NCBI GenBank assembly: GCA_963815285.1
Contig: CAWFGB010000005.1
Location: forward strand, 124,001 to 188,000
Length of the DNA stretch: 64,000 bases
Direction of reading: 5' to 3'
DNA from: JACCSI01 sp963815285
GTDB lineage: Bacteria; Acidobacteriota; Vicinamibacteria; Vicinamibacterales; UBA2999
The notes beneath the pieces are model-generated. The model was not told the origin of the DNA, searched no databases, and saw only the letters and a program-made list of their open reading frames with translations. This document shows, piece by piece, positions 1 to 16,411 of this stretch; position 1 is the stretch's first letter; each line of letters opens with the position of its first letter. The position numbers were made by a program, and so were the translations under genes.

Positions 1-396
1 CTCCAGATTGCCGCCGGCAAGGCGACGCCCGCGCCGCCGGTCGGCACTGCGCTCGGTCCGCACGGCGTCAACATCATGGACTTCTGCAAGTCGTTCAACG
101 CGCGCACGGCCAAGGACGAAGGCCTGATCATCCCGGCGGTCGTCACAATCTATTCAGACCGCTCCTACACCTTCATCACCAAGACGCCGCCGGCCTCGAT
201 TCTGCTGAAGCGGGCGGCCAACCTGGCCAAGGGATCGGCCGAGCCGAATAAGAACAAGGTCGGCACGGTGACGCAGAAGCAGGTCGAGGACATCGCCAAG
301 CTGAAGCTGCCTGATCTGAATGCGGGATCGCTCGATGCGGCCATCAAGACGGTCGCCGGCACCGCGCGTTCGATGGGCATCGACGTCGTCGGGTAG
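1..396 (+). CDS. rplK: 50S ribosomal protein L11 (5' end outside window)
   Basis: The frame is open from base 1 and ends in TAG. It reads through a canonical L11 segment: a Pro-rich KATPAPPVGTALGPHG stretch, then the MDFCKSFNARTA motif, and a C-terminal RNA-binding domain ending SMGIDVVG. L11 binds the GTPase-associated centre of 23S rRNA. The N-terminal few residues are missing because the window starts inside the gene. It heads the L11-L1-L10-L12-RpoB-RpoC order, so identity is secure from both sequence and neighbours. Confidence 0.97.
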   Translation, partial: LQIAAGKATPAPPVGTALGPHGVNIMDFCKSFNARTAKDEGLIIPAVVTIYSDRSYTFITKTPPASILLKRAANLAKGSAEPNKNKVGTVTQKQVEDIAKLKLPDLNAGSLDAAIKTVAGTARSMGIDVVG

Positions 397-431
397 GTAG
401 GGAACGAAGCAATCCAACCGTCGAGGACTTC

Positions 432-475
432 AGTTCAAAGCCCAATGGGACGATGTGAACCCAGGGCTTTGAACT
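432..475 (+). promoter_or_regulatory. Strong hairpin with a competing alternative pairing in the rplK-rplA spacer
   Basis: Bases 432-443 and 464-475 are perfect 12-nt complements. Inside, 446-449 (TGGG) pairs with 460-463 (CCCA) after a two-A bulge, leaving a 10-nt loop. The 3' arm contains TTTGAACT, which occurs again at 492-499, so the 5' arm could pair with either copy. The 155-nt spacer is long for this operon. The arrangement looks like an mRNA control or processing element. No T-run follows, so a simple terminator is unlikely. A role in L1 autoregulation is only a guess. Confidence 0.55.
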
Positions 476-551
476 TGGCAGGTTTGACGGTTTTGAACTT
501 AGTGCAGGTGGGAGGGGCCGTGAGGTCCCGACCGAACCACCATGGAGGCTC

Positions 552-1256
552 ATGAAGAAGCACGGCAAGAAATATACGGCGGCACGAGGGCTGGTCGAAG
601 ACCGGCCCTATGCCCTGGACGAAGCGGTGCCGCTCGTCCAGAAGATTAAGTTCGCCAAGTTCGACGAGACGGTCGCGCTGTCGATTCGACTCGGTGTCGA
701 CCCCAAGCACGCGGACCAGATGGTGCGCGGCACGGTCGTCCTGCCGCATGGGCTTGGGAAGTCCAAGCGCGTGCTGGTGATTGCGTCAGCCGCGAAGCAG
801 AAGGAAGCCGAGGACGCCGGCGCGGATCTAATCGGCGGCGAGGAGCTCGTCGACAAGATCGCCGGCGGCTGGATTGACTTCGACGCCGTTGTCGCGACCC
901 CCGACATGATGCGGGTCGTCGGCAAGCTCGGTAAGGTGCTGGGCCCGCGTGGCCTGATGCCCAACCCGAAGACCGGCACGGTCACACCGGATGTGGCCAC
1001 GGCGGTCAAGGAAATCAAGGCGGGTAAGGTCGAGTTCCGGGTCGACAAGACCGGGATTGTCCACGCCCCCGTGGGGAAGACGTCCTTCCCCGCGCAGAGT
1101 CTCGTCGACAACGCCACGGCGCTGCTCGACAGCATCGTCAAGGCGAAGCCGGCTGCGGCCAAGGGCAAGTACTTCCGCAGCATCACGGTGTCGTCGACGA
1201 TGGGCCCGGGCGTGAAGATCGACGAAAGCCGCGTTGACGTCGCGGTCAAGCGCTAG
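552..1256 (+). CDS. rplA: 50S ribosomal protein L1
   Basis: This 234-residue protein has the usual L1 length and motifs: MKKHGKKYTAA at the N-terminus, VLPHGLGKSKRVLV near residue 65, and the signature VGKLGKVLGPRGLMPNPK around residues 122-140. L1 builds the L1 stalk at the E site and in many bacteria represses its own operon by binding mRNA. A GGAGG at 544-548 lies just before the ATG. The rplJ start is only 12 nt beyond the stop, so there is no room for a separate L10 leader there. Confidence 0.98.
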   Translation: MKKHGKKYTAARGLVEDRPYALDEAVPLVQKIKFAKFDETVALSIRLGVDPKHADQMVRGTVVLPHGLGKSKRVLVIASAAKQKEAEDAGADLIGGEELVDKIAGGWIDFDAVVATPDMMRVVGKLGKVLGPRGLMPNPKTGTVTPDVATAVKEIKAGKVEFRVDKTGIVHAPVGKTSFPAQSLVDNATALLDSIVKAKPAAAKGKYFRSITVSSTMGPGVKIDESRVDVAVKR

Positions 1257-1268
1257 GAGAGCGGACCA

Positions 1269-1799
1269 ATGGCAGTGACACGAGCCGACAAGGAAACCGA
1301 GCTCCAGGTGCTCGAAGGTGTGTTTCAGGGGAGCGACGCCGCGATCCTGATCGACTATCGGGGCATCAACGTCCCGCAGGTCACCGAGCTGCGCGCGCAG
1401 CTGCGCAAGGCGCGGGCGGGCTACAAGGTGGTCAAGAACACGCTGGCCAAGCGGGCGCTCAAGGGCACCGACTTCGAGTCGCTCGGTGAGCACTTCGAAG
1501 GCACGACCGCCGTCGCCTATACCGAGGAAGACCCGGTCGCGCTGGCCAAGACGCTGACGACCTTTCTCAAGACCGTGCCGTCGATGCAGATCAAGGCGGC
1601 GGTGGTCCAGGGACAGGTGGTCCGGCCGGCACAGGTCACCGACCTCGCCAACATGCCCAGCAAGCCCGAGCTGTACGCGAAGTTGCTGTACGTCCTGCAG
1701 GCACCGATGACGAATCTGGTGCGGGTGCTCAACGCCGTGCCGCGTGACCTCATGAGCGTGCTGGTGCAGGCAGAAGAGAAGCGGAAGAACCAATCGTAG
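1269..1799 (+). CDS. rplJ: 50S ribosomal protein L10
   Basis: This 176-residue L10 begins MAVTRADKETELQVL and carries the conserved LRKARAGYKVVKNTLAKRAL segment around residues 45-65 that contacts 23S rRNA. Its C-terminal helix ends VLVQAEEKRKNQ and is where L7/L12 dimers attach. An AGGAGAG lies just upstream of the start. A symmetric hairpin begins two bases after the stop codon and may set the L10:L12 ratio. Confidence 0.97.
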   Translation: MAVTRADKETELQVLEGVFQGSDAAILIDYRGINVPQVTELRAQLRKARAGYKVVKNTLAKRALKGTDFESLGEHFEGTTAVAYTEEDPVALAKTLTTFLKTVPSMQIKAAVVQGQVVRPAQVTDLANMPSKPELYAKLLYVLQAPMTNLVRVLNAVPRDLMSVLVQAEEKRKNQS

Positions 1800-1800
1800 T

Positions 1801-1820
1801 GCCCGGGCTGAAGCCCGGGC
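1801..1820 (+). promoter_or_regulatory. Perfect 8-bp GC hairpin directly after rplJ
   Basis: GCCCGGGC at 1801-1808 is its own reverse complement and recurs at 1813-1820 around a TGAA loop. The result is a very stable 8-bp stem one base after the rplJ stop. No T-run follows. Its position between L10 and L12 fits a 3'-end stabiliser, an RNase processing site or a weak attenuator. It could also be one copy of a dispersed palindromic repeat; no second copy was noticed in the window. Confidence 0.5.
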
Positions 1821-1940
1821 CCGCTGGTGGGACTGGGTCATGCCGGATAACTGGGGCGCTGGTTTCGAGGCCCCGTTAACTGACAAATGACAGGGGACTC
1901 GGCTTCGGCCGGGTCAAGGATTCCAGGGAGCAGAAGAGCA

Positions 1941-2336
1941 ATGGCCGACATCAATCAGCAGCAGGTAGTGGACTACATCAAGGGCATCAGCGTGCTCGAA
2001 CTCAGCAACCTCGTGAAGGCGCTCGAGACCGAACTCGGCGTGTCGGCAGCGATGCCGATGGGGATGCCGATGATGGCGGGCGGCGGTGCGGCCGCGGGCG
2101 GTACGGCGGCGCCGGTCGAGGAGAAGACCGAATTCGACGTCATCCTCACCGAAATCGGTGGCAACAAGATTAACGTCATCAAGGTCGTCCGCGAGGCCAC
2201 CAGCCTCGGACTCAAAGAAGCCAAGGACCTCGTCGAGAGCGCGCCCAAGCCGATCAAGGAAGGCGTGACCAAGGACGAAGCCGAGGCGATCAAGAAGAAG
2301 TTCGAAGAAGCGGGCGCGAAGGTCGAGATCAAGTAA
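1941..2336 (+). CDS. rplL: 50S ribosomal protein L7/L12
   Basis: This is a 131-residue L7/L12. The start at 1941 (MADINQQQVVDYI) is preferred over an in-frame upstream ATG at 1887 because the usual N-terminal dimerisation domain begins here and the upstream codons are unlike L12. A Met/Gly/Ala-rich hinge (residues about 35-55) links to the factor-binding C-terminal domain containing INVIKVVREATSLGLKEAKD. The protein recruits translational GTPases as part of the stalk. Confidence 0.97.
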   Translation: MADINQQQVVDYIKGISVLELSNLVKALETELGVSAAMPMGMPMMAGGGAAAGGTAAPVEEKTEFDVILTEIGGNKINVIKVVREATSLGLKEAKDLVESAPKPIKEGVTKDEAEAIKKKFEEAGAKVEIK

Positions 2337-2342
2337 GGCGGG

Positions 2343-2392
2343 GTCAGACAGCTCGGGCGGTCCGGCCGGGAGGGATTTCCTGCCGGTCTGAC
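2343..2392 (+). promoter_or_regulatory. Inverted repeat in the rplL-rpoB spacer
   Basis: GTCAGAC at 2343-2349 pairs with GTCTGAC at 2386-2392, enclosing a GC-rich region with further short complements (CCGG/CCGG). In E. coli the rplL-rpoB gap holds an attenuator and an RNase III site that lower rpoBC expression relative to the ribosomal proteins. A similar role is inferred here from position only. Confidence 0.35.
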
Positions 2393-2485
2393 GCGACCCG
2401 ACCGCACTGCCAACCGTTCGCAATCAGCTCGCTGCGCGAGGTCACACTTCAGCGAGCAGCCCGTCTTCTTCGAGGTTAAGTAAAG

Positions 2486-6782
<4,297 letters not shown>

Positions 6783-6785
6783 TAG

Positions 6786-11006
<4,221 letters not shown>

Positions 11007-11036
11007 CGCGTCGCGCACTACACGTAGGACACGAAG

Positions 11037-11076
11037 GGCACGAAGGAGTTATCTTCTTCGTGCCTTTTTGGTTTTT
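11037..11076 (+). terminator. Rho-independent terminator of the rpl-rpoBC operon
   Basis: Bases 11037-11048 pair with 11053-11064 in a 12-bp stem with one G-T wobble and a 4-nt loop. Two T5 tracts follow (11065-11069 and 11072-11076). The 5' arm is part of a 9-nt direct repeat (ACACGAAGG GCACGAAGG) at 11030-11047. Confidence 0.93.
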
Positions 11077-11279
11077 GTTCAACGCGCAGCGGGATTGCGC
11101 GGCGACGCCATCACGTTCATCTCGCCCAGGTCCATGAATGCCAGGAGCACTCCTCTTTGCCCTCCGCCCGGCAACTGGAGCACGATTGGCCCTTCATAGC
11201 GCGCGGTGCAGCGCGTACGGTCTTCGGTCCGCCAACAGGCAAGGGCTAGAGAAGGCCGGCATGCAGATTGTGAGGTGAA

Positions 11280-11729
11280 ATGGGCAACCGAGCCGCATGG
11301 GAATGTCAGCGTTCGGTCGATGTGGACGTGCCGGTATCGTTCGCCTGGGCGTACATGACCGACATCCGCAACTGGAACGATCCGCCTGCAGAGTTTGCCT
11401 TGGAGGGGCCATTCGTCCAGGGCACGCGAGGCACCACCCAAATGCCCGGACGACCACTGGCATCCTGGACCATTCGCGACGTCGAGCCCGGCCGTGGCTA
11501 CACGATTGAAGGCGGCTCCCTCCTGGAAGGAGCGGTGCTCCTTGTACACTGGCGATTCGATCCGCAATCGGAACGTTCCGCGAGGCTCTTGCAGCGAATG
11601 GAATTGCTCGGCGAGAATGCTGCCGCTTACGTCGACGAGATCAAATCGCTCTTTGAACCGAACATGGAGCCGGGGATGCGAAGGATTGCACAGTTGATGG
11701 AACGCGCTAAAGCCAGTGCAAGCTCCTAG
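11280..11729 (+). CDS. SRPBCC-fold (polyketide cyclase/START-like) protein
   Basis: The 149-residue product opens with the typical strand-helix entry of the SRPBCC fold (ECQRSVDVDVPVSFAWAYMTDIRNWND). It continues with the antiparallel strands and ends in a long C-terminal helix (LFEPNMEPGMRRIAQLMERA). Such proteins enclose a hydrophobic ligand cavity; the ligand cannot be told from sequence. A GAGGTG lies close upstream of the ATG. It is the first gene after the rpoC terminator. The 200 nt between them hold no clear gene. Confidence 0.75.
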   Translation: MGNRAAWECQRSVDVDVPVSFAWAYMTDIRNWNDPPAEFALEGPFVQGTRGTTQMPGRPLASWTIRDVEPGRGYTIEGGSLLEGAVLLVHWRFDPQSERSARLLQRMELLGENAAAYVDEIKSLFEPNMEPGMRRIAQLMERAKASASS

Positions 11730-11797
11730 CTGACCGATTGGCCGCTCGCAGTGTGTGGACTGCCCCGGCCTTGTCTCACTCGAGTAAAGGACGTCGT

Positions 11798-12187
11798 ATG
11801 AAGGCAACGCTCGAGAAAGCCTTTGGCTACCAGGACGACCACATGAACCTTCCCGTGCCGGACCTGGAAGTAGCCCTGCCGTTCTATGAGACCGTGCTCG
11901 GGTTTCGGGTGCTGACCCGCAGCGATACGCCGCACAAGTCGGCGGTGCTAGCCCGTGACCAAGTCCAGATCCGGCTGGCGGAGAACGGCGGCGATGCTTC
12001 GCAGGATGGTTGCGCTTTCCATGTCACAGGCCTCGAAGCGTTGTGCGAGGAGTTCCGTGCGAACGGCCTCCAGAAGGAACCTTCTGAGTTCGACGTCGAG
12101 CAACACGACGAGCACGCGTGGAAGGTGTTCTATGTGGTCGCTCCTGACGGCCTTTGTTACTGGTTCGGCGAGCGACAGCCAGGTTAG
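11798..12187 (+). CDS. VOC-superfamily (glyoxalase/bleomycin-resistance-like) protein
   Basis: This 129-residue single-module VOC protein begins near DDHMNLPVPDLEVALPFYETVLGFRV and ends with DGLCYWFGE, the usual paired beta-alpha-beta-beta-beta layout. VOC proteins often use His/Glu metal ligands, and the early His in DDHMNLPV is in the right place. The start at 11798 has AAAGGA seven bases upstream, and the in-frame codons further up look noncoding. The substrate is unknown. Confidence 0.75.
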   Translation: MKATLEKAFGYQDDHMNLPVPDLEVALPFYETVLGFRVLTRSDTPHKSAVLARDQVQIRLAENGGDASQDGCAFHVTGLEALCEEFRANGLQKEPSEFDVEQHDEHAWKVFYVVAPDGLCYWFGERQPG

Positions 12188-12275
12188 GCGCATCAGAGCG
12201 CATCGACGACGAGGACCTACGCGGCAGGGCGGTGAGTGAGATCCCAGTGCCGCCAGGATGTCGAGGCACTCGGCA

Positions 12276-12854
12276 TCAGGGTCTAGTGTATTCAGCCGTG
12301 ACCGACGCCGGTGCCGCGGTCAGCCGCTTTCGATGCAGGTGCTCGCTGTAATGGCTTTCAAGAAAGTCGGCGCCGTCTGCCGTGATGATCAGCGATGAGT
12401 TATCACTGCGCGTGACCAACTTCCTCTGGTTTAAGTACCAGATGGTGAACTCGAGATGTTCGCGGGCACGCCCGATGAGCCTCTCGAGGTCTAGTGGAGT
12501 GACCCCTGGATCGCCCGGCTCCGTGCGTCGGCGCGTGTACAGAACTTCGAGTACGGTGAGCCGCACATGCTGCTCGATCTCGAAGTCGTTCTCTGCCTCA
12601 GCGCCGTTCGAAACCAGTTTCCATCGATCCTGGCGCTGACGCTCGTGGGTGACGTCATACTTGGCCCGCTTTTCAGGATCGCTGAGCACCTGATAAGCTT
12701 CGCTGAGCGTACGAAAATGCACCTCGTTGCCTGTTTCGGCATTGTCGGGGTGAAATCGCTGCGCGAGGAGCCGGTACACCCGATGGATGGTGTCGGGCTC
12801 CGCATTTGTACTGATCTGCAGAATCTCGTAGTAGTCGACTGGTTCCTCATTCAT
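12276..12854 (-). CDS. J-domain protein with an uncharacterised C-terminal domain
   Basis: Residues about 7-70 form a DnaJ J-domain: DYYEILQIST, the diagnostic HPD in RFHPDNAE, and LSEAYQVLSDPEKRAKYD. J-domains stimulate Hsp70 (DnaK) ATPase. There is no Gly/Phe linker, zinc centre or C-terminal substrate domain as in true DnaJ. Instead, about 110 residues follow with a helical, winged-helix-like pattern (LTVLEVLYTRRR, LEFTIWYLNQRKLV, LIITADGADFLESHY). A DNA- or protein-binding adaptor is possible. No DnaK is nearby. Confidence 0.75.
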   Translation of the reverse strand: MNEEPVDYYEILQISTNAEPDTIHRVYRLLAQRFHPDNAETGNEVHFRTLSEAYQVLSDPEKRAKYDVTHERQRQDRWKLVSNGAEAENDFEIEQHVRLTVLEVLYTRRRTEPGDPGVTPLDLERLIGRAREHLEFTIWYLNQRKLVTRSDNSSLIITADGADFLESHYSEHLHRKRLTAAPASVTAEYTRP

Positions 12855-13367
12855 GATCTTTGACGACAGAGGCGTCCCCGAGACGACTCAGTCGCTCCCA
12901 AGATGTATCGGTCGGAGCCGGGAATTTCTGCGTAGCCGGTTCAGGCGACCCGGGATGACCGGGTAACTGGGCACCAGAAGCGCGCCTCGAGATGCGCTCC
13001 GCGAAAACCTTCCATGTGCTGCCGGTGTTACGGCCTTCAGTCCGGAATGCCAGTGACCAGGATCCAGTTCGAGTGCTGTTGACTTGCGGGGTTTCTTCAG
13101 CCGGTCCGAGAATTCCCCGGTAGTCGGCGACCTCGTCGCCGCGCTATTCACTAATGGAGATAATCTGTCCTTGGGGCTCACCGGAACTCAGCAGGTGGGG
13201 GGCAATCCCCTGAAAGGAACCTGGAAGGAGAGTCATCGCCCGTCAGCCGGCGAATCACGTCTAAACGCATTGCAGCGCCGAGGAACATCGATTGCATCTC
13301 GGAAGAAACCGATCACGTCCGGCCGAACCATTCTCCGGTCGACCGACGAACTCTCGAGGAGGCCGTC
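12855..13367. other. 513-nt divergent intergenic region, no gene recognised
   Basis: This lies between the minus-strand J-domain gene and the plus-strand secreted protein at 13368. Short open frames exist on both strands, but none has family-like sequence or a convincing ribosome site. It presumably holds the two divergent promoters. No clear -35/-10 pair was seen. Confidence 0.5.
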
Positions 13368-13985
13368 ATGCGTATGCTTACCGTCCTTGCCTTGCTCATC
13401 TTCCCGGCCGCCGCGTTCGCACAGCCGTCTCCCTGCACGCCGGCGCCGTCGGGCTTGCCGCAGTTCGATCCGTACAAGCCCAGCCACGCCGAGATCATCA
13501 GGAATTACGGCAGCACCATGCTGGCGCACGCACCCCTCGAGACGTTGCTCAAGCTAGACCCATACGTCCCGACTGAGGGTGCACTTTTGCGTCAGGTCGG
13601 CGGCGCCATCCCGGTTTGGTGGTACCCGCCGCTGGCGTGGAATCCGTCAGCCGTGCCGAGCCCACCATGTGAGCCCGTTGCGGGCGCGACGCCCCCCGTC
13701 ATCACCTCGTTCAGCGACATGGTGGCTGAGTTGAGGCCCCCCACGTCTCGCGCAGCACAGACGACGAGTGCGACAACACCTGAGAGAAATCGCGGTATCA
13801 GTATCGAATACGACGGCCGCGTGTGGATCAGCGCTGGCCCTGCCGTGGCCTTCAGCGAAACGGCGTTCGTGCGCGTCGGCGAAAGGGCCGGGACGCCGGT
13901 CTACCAGAGGGCCGGCACCACGGAGCCTGTGATCTACATTACGACGACGGCGGGGATGGTGGCGCCGTTCAGGGCCGTCCCCTGA
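13368..13985 (+). CDS. Secreted hypothetical protein
   Basis: The 205-residue product has a clear Sec signal peptide (MRMLTVLALLIFPAAAFAQ, cleavage after AFA likely). It is then rich in proline and small residues, with few predicted helices. The C-terminus (PVYQRAGTTEPVIYITTTAG) is strand-like. A GAGGAGG lies 5-6 nt before the ATG, supporting the start. No family is recognised. Confidence 0.65.
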   Translation: MRMLTVLALLIFPAAAFAQPSPCTPAPSGLPQFDPYKPSHAEIIRNYGSTMLAHAPLETLLKLDPYVPTEGALLRQVGGAIPVWWYPPLAWNPSAVPSPPCEPVAGATPPVITSFSDMVAELRPPTSRAAQTTSATTPERNRGISIEYDGRVWISAGPAVAFSETAFVRVGERAGTPVYQRAGTTEPVIYITTTAGMVAPFRAVP

Positions 13986-14106
13986 GGCGCTGCCGGCCGT
14001 CTGAGTCACAGCCGTCAGTCGCCCGAGTTCTTGTCCTCCGTACCGTCAGCGGCCTTTCGCGACCCGTTCGCGCGCGTCGGGAGAAGCTCTCGATTTGAAG
14101 TCGTTC

Positions 14107-14506
14107 ATGAACCAACTTCTGCGGTTCCCCAGTTCGGTGAAGCGAGATCCGGCTAATGAGGTCTGGATGCGTGAGCATTCGGGTGAGTTGGGGCGATCGC
14201 CGAGCGCTGGTTTCAGGTCATGCGCGTCTGCGGAGACGATGTTCGAGAGTTATTGCATGACGGCCATCCGACCGCGTGTGTAGGTGATGCGGCAGTCGCC
14301 TATGTCAATGCCTTCAGAGCTCACGTCAATGTCGGGTTCTTTCGCGGCGCCGAGATTACCGATCCGGCGGGCCTGTTGGAAGGCACTGCAAGTTCATGCG
14401 CCATGTGAAACTCACGCCCGAACGTGACGTCGATGCCACGGCTCTACGGAAGCTAATTGCTGCATACATTGATATGCGAGGGCGACTGACCTCCGTGGAC
14501 AGCTGA
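14107..14506 (+). pseudogene. DUF1801-like protein broken by two one-base deletions
   Basis: Three consecutive frames join into one protein of about 133 residues if one G is added to the G-run at 14190-14193 and another near 14388. The pieces read MNQLLRFPSSVKRDPANEVW, then AERWFQVMRVCGDDVRELLHD and AYVNAFRAHVNVGFFRGAE, then GKFMRHVKLTPERDVDA. This is the pattern of the DUF1801/YdhG-like small-protein family. Both changes are single G losses, so sequence error is as likely as true decay. ATG at 14107 is the probable start. Confidence 0.65.
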
Positions 14507-14545
14507 AAACCGGACCGACGGCCGGCGGTTTGGGCTGCTCCCCAT

Positions 14546-14569
14546 GGCCGGGCCGCAACAGGCCCGGCC
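14546..14569. terminator. Symmetric hairpin between converging genes
   Basis: GGCCGGGCC (14546-14554) and GGCCCGGCC (14561-14569) form a perfect 9-bp stem around GCAACA. It lies between the converging DUF1801-like remnant and the minus-strand hydrolase, so it could act in both directions. No T-run is present on either side. Confidence 0.45.
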
Positions 14570-14641
14570 GCTCGAGGTGATCGTGAACTGGCCGACCCTC
14601 CTGAGCAAGTGATCGCAGTGATTCAGTCGCGACTCCCGCGC

Positions 14642-15595
14642 CTAGCGGGTCGTTCGCATTGACAACCACCACTGCATCGTCTTGGTTACCAGGTCGGCAG
14701 CGTCCTGCTGGACGAAGTGGCCGGCCTCCGGCACGGTGACCAGCGTGAGATCCTTCTCCACCCATTTCCATGTCCCTGACAAGCCATCGGCATGGAGTGC
14801 CTGATCGTTCAGGCCGTGGAACATCAGCACCGGCATCTTCACTTTCGGCAGTTCGGGCGGTGCCGCAGCACTAGGCCCGGATTCGCGCGGATAGTTGCGC
14901 TTGTAGTAATGGAGCATCGCATCGAAGTCCGACTGTTTGAACGCTTCGACGTAGCGCTTTCGCGCCGCCGGATCGCTCACCCAACCAGCCAGGGTCTCTG
15001 GTGTCATCGGTCTGCCGAAGAAGACCGCCGGATCGCTCGGATCCTTCAGTTGGAAGTTGCGCGCGTACTCGCTGTTCTTGATCTGCTCGGGGTTGATCCG
15101 CAACTCACGCGACAGTCCGTTGGGGTGAGGGAGGTTGAGGATGATGAGGTTGTCGACCAGCTGCGGCAGATGCATTGCGACCTGCCACGCCACGACGCCG
15201 CCCCAGTCGTGACCGACGATCGTCGCGCGCTCGCGGCCGAGATGGCGAATGACCGCGGCGACGTCGGCCACCAGGAGGCGCATATCGTAGTTCTCGCCTC
15301 CTTTTGGCTTATCGCTCAAGTTATAGCCTCGTTGATCGATAGCAACAACCTGATAGCCACTCGAGAGCGCCGCCATCTGATGACGCCAGCTGTACCAGAA
15401 ATCTGGGAAGCCATGGATCATCACGACCAGCGGTCCCTTGCCGAGCGACGCGTAGTGAATCTTGACGCCACCCTCGGACGGTGCGTAGCCATGCGTCACC
15501 CGGTCGAAGACGTCTCCTTGACTGGCGAGCGCGGCAACGCCGAGAGGAATCAGCAGTCCGAAGGCGGTCGAGGCGAGCGCGAACTGTCGCGACAT
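14642..15595 (-). CDS. Secreted alpha/beta hydrolase, epoxide-hydrolase type
   Basis: This 317-residue protein has an N-terminal signal-like segment. The oxyanion HGFPDFWYSWRH is at residues 61-72, the nucleophile Asp130 is in GHDWGG, and the acid/base elements (HGLNDQ, EAGHFVQ) are near the C-terminus. An Asp nucleophile after GH is typical of epoxide hydrolases and haloalkane dehalogenases. The start at 15595 has AAGGAG seven bases upstream; an upstream in-frame ATG at 15685 lacks this. It is a paralogue of the hydrolase at 51692, but its cap-to-core loop is short and lacks the repeat insert seen there. Confidence 0.85.
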   Translation of the reverse strand: MSRQFALASTAFGLLIPLGVAALASQGDVFDRVTHGYAPSEGGVKIHYASLGKGPLVVMIHGFPDFWYSWRHQMAALSSGYQVVAIDQRGYNLSDKPKGGENYDMRLLVADVAAVIRHLGRERATIVGHDWGGVVAWQVAMHLPQLVDNLIILNLPHPNGLSRELRINPEQIKNSEYARNFQLKDPSDPAVFFGRPMTPETLAGWVSDPAARKRYVEAFKQSDFDAMLHYYKRNYPRESGPSAAAPPELPKVKMPVLMFHGLNDQALHADGLSGTWKWVEKDLTLVTVPEAGHFVQQDAADLVTKTMQWWLSMRTTR

Positions 15596-15781
15596 AATCG
15601 GCTCCTTGGTGGCCCGATCATAGTCCGGGTGGTGACGGGCCGGCGCACGAAACCTGGCCGAGACGGTGCGAGCACGAAGGGGCATGGACGACGCGCGGCA
15701 TCGAAGGGCAGCCGCTCAGGGTAAGGACCATCGACCGCGCGGTGTTATTGTTAGCGCCCGAGCGCTGACGAGATCTGACAC

Positions 15782-16288
15782 GTGCCGACGCATCACATCC
15801 TGCCACTTCCCGGCTACACGCCGACGATTGGTCGCCTCGTTGCCATGCTCACCTATGCGCGGCAGACGACGTTTGCCGCGGTGGACGGACTGGCGCGCGA
15901 GCAACTGGATCATCTGCACGACGCCAGGAGCAACAGCATAGGTGCGCTCCTGGCGCACATCGCGGCGGTGGAGCGCGTCTATCAGGTCATCACGTTCGAG
16001 GAGCGCGAGCCGTCTGCCTCCGAGACCGCCGCATGGTCGGCCGCCTTGAAGCTCGGCGACGAGGGGCGACGCGAGATCCGGCGACACGATCTGAAGTTCT
16101 ACACCGACGACCTGACGCGGACGCGCGAGGCCACGCTGGCGGCACTCAGGCAGCGCGATGATGCCTGGCTCGAAGCACCGCTCGGGATTTCGTCCGAGCT
16201 GAACGCGCACGGGGCGTGGTTCCATGTCTTCGAAGACGAGATCAGCCATCGCGGTCAGATTCGCTGGTTGCGCGGACGGCTTCGGTAA
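15782..16288 (+). CDS. DinB-family putative metalloenzyme
   Basis: This 168-residue four-helix DinB/DUF664-type protein has the family histidines in LLAHIAAVERVY (residue about 58) and DEISHRGQIRWLRG near the C-terminus. Members bind a divalent metal, and several act as thiol-dependent transferases. The GTG at 15782 gives the full N-terminal helix; an ATG at 15845 would cut into it. The reaction is unknown. Confidence 0.75.
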   Translation: MPTHHILPLPGYTPTIGRLVAMLTYARQTTFAAVDGLAREQLDHLHDARSNSIGALLAHIAAVERVYQVITFEEREPSASETAAWSAALKLGDEGRREIRRHDLKFYTDDLTRTREATLAALRQRDDAWLEAPLGISSELNAHGAWFHVFEDEISHRGQIRWLRGRLR

Positions 16289-16411
16289 ACTGGCGACTTC
16301 CTGTCCATCGTGACCTTCGTGATCAGGGGATGGCACGATTCGGTGCTGACAGCTTGATAGAACGCGTCGAAGGTAAGCTTAGACCCGGAGGTCGTCATCA
16401 CCACACCACGC

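Noticed and set aside
1257..1268. L10 autoregulatory leader before rplJ
   Set aside because: Only 12 nt separate rplA and rplJ, too short for the usual L10-binding structure.
11079..11250. Possible minus-strand gene remnant ending at 11079 (with YEGPIVLQLPGGGQRGVLL)
   Set aside because: Protein-like, but only about 55 codons, with no start, no known family, and the upstream part is antisense to the SRPBCC gene. Too weak to list as a gene.
13084..13360. Open frame upstream of the secreted protein at 13368
   Set aside because: No ribosome site or family pattern, and the later part is a shadow of the 13368 gene.
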